A stretch of 64,000 bases of DNA, from the NCBI RefSeq assembly GCF_025947305.1, contig NZ_CP110009.1, positions 1,364,001 through 1,428,000 of the forward strand. The letters run 5' to 3'. Below are positions 63,491 to 64,000 of this stretch, piece by piece; position 1 is the first letter of the stretch, and the number at the start of each line of letters is the position of its first letter. Position numbers and translations under genes: made by a program. The stretch comes from Flavobacterium sp. N3904. Lineage in GTDB: Bacteria; Bacteroidota; Bacteroidia; Flavobacteriales; Flavobacteriaceae. The notes under the pieces are model-generated. The model did not search any database. It worked only from the letters and a program-made list of their open reading frames with translations, and was not told the origin of the DNA.

Positions 63491-64000
63491 ATGTATTACT
63501 TCTATTCCAGAATCTCAACCGCACAACAAAATTCAAGTCGCCAACTAGAAAACTTCAAATCTCATATTGGCTACGATGCTAAAAAAGTATTCATTGAAAA
63601 AATTCAGGGTAGTGTTCCTTTCTTTGAAAGACCAGAAGCAAATCGAATGTTTGATGAAATAACAGACGCTTCAGAAAATTGTACTGTCGTGGTAGATTCA
63701 GTTGACCGTTTAGGGAGAAACTTGCTAGATATTCTCCACACCATTGAGACTTTTACTAAAAATGGAATAAGCTTAAAATCCCTAAAAGAGGGTTTCACTA
63801 CCTTATTAGATGATGGTCAGGAAAATCCAATGGCAAAGCTAGTAATTAGTGTAATGGCAAGTATTGGAGAAATGGAACGTAATCGAATCAAAACCAGAAC
63901 TGCTGAAGGAATAGCAATTGCCAAGGCTATGGGTAAATTTACAGGACGGAAATTTGGGAGTGCCCAATCAGATGAAAAACTATTACAACGCCACCAGACG
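63491..64000 (+). CDS. Serine recombinase (resolvase/invertase), truncated by window end
   Basis: At least 170 residues; the frame is still open at 64000. The N-terminal catalytic domain is clear: MYYFYSRISTAQQNSSRQLE with the nucleophile Ser6, the SVDRLGRNLLDILHTIETF arm with catalytic Arg residues, and IGEMERNRIKTRTAEGIAIA leading into the E helix. The start of the DNA-binding C-terminus (MGKFTGRKFGS) is visible. It is of the small resolvase/invertase size class. It may invert or resolve DNA in the island, or move part of it. It lies 150 bp after the small dyad-controlled gene. Confidence 0.93.
   Translation, partial: MYYFYSRISTAQQNSSRQLENFKSHIGYDAKKVFIEKIQGSVPFFERPEANRMFDEITDASENCTVVVDSVDRLGRNLLDILHTIETFTKNGISLKSLKEGFTTLLDDGQENPMAKLVISVMASIGEMERNRIKTRTAEGIAIAKAMGKFTGRKFGSAQSDEKLLQRHQT

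Overview
The window looks like a chromosomal segment of a Flavobacterium-type member of the Bacteroidota. The base composition is AT-rich. Shine-Dalgarno sites are largely absent, and several promoters fit TTTG-N19-TAnnTTTG, the Bacteroidota consensus. Family content agrees: TonB-dependent receptor with a DUF5689 lipoprotein, a fused MurF-alanine racemase, an IPExxxVDY protein next to rnc and pyk, a RseP-type S2P protease and a HopJ-family protein.

Layout. (1) 1-5.6 kb: 3' part of dinB, a PAS protein, and a minus-strand cluster of circularly permuted ATP-grasp ligase, two small ORFs, alpha-E protein and transglutaminase. (2) 5.9-8.7 kb: two tRNA-Asn(GTT) genes with duplicated promoters and terminators, a GH13 lipoprotein, and a GIY-YIG nuclease gene lying between an intact tRNA-Asn and a broken tRNA-Asn 3' half. 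(3) 8.7-26 kb: housekeeping and envelope genes (rseP, ene-reductase, Gfo/Idh oxidoreductase, HTH protein, MFS, TonB receptor with lipoprotein, pyk, rnc-fabF-acpP, purN, rnhA, PfkB kinase). (4) 26-30.3 kb: purF, then four tandem copies of what appears to be a ~75-nt small RNA gene, then a decayed insertion sequence. (5) 30.3-47.8 kb: asd, mscL, murF-alr/tdk, rsmI, recJ, a seven-haem cytochrome c, lpxH, queD, prolyl oligopeptidase and a GT9 glycosyltransferase. (6) 47.9-64 kb: an accessory island. It starts at a tRNA-Ala(GGC) 3' half and carries a Druantia type II-like defence operon (unknown large protein, about 2000-aa DUF1998 helicase, PD-(D/E)XK nuclease, 5-methylcytosine methyltransferase). 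It continues with a mobile-element module: a polymerase-A-like protein, a second cytosine methyltransferase, a small ORF behind a perfect operator-like dyad, and a serine recombinase cut by the window end.

How the parts connect. The minus-strand rnc-fabF-acpP and tdk/murF-alr groups are ordinary growth genes. The tRNA 3' halves at 8.1 kb and 47.9 kb are both cut in the anticodon arm, as expected for elements that target tRNA genes. Intergenic DNA holds a dispersed, structured repeat family (copies near 3.4, 7.9 and 13.4 kb, and a related element at 44.2 kb). The strongest candidates for undescribed biology are the four-copy small-RNA array (28.1-28.9 kb), the GIY-YIG/tRNA-Asn cassette, and the 21-bp-phased repeat array before the HTH gene at 12.7 kb. 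All calls come from reading the sequence; no database search was run.
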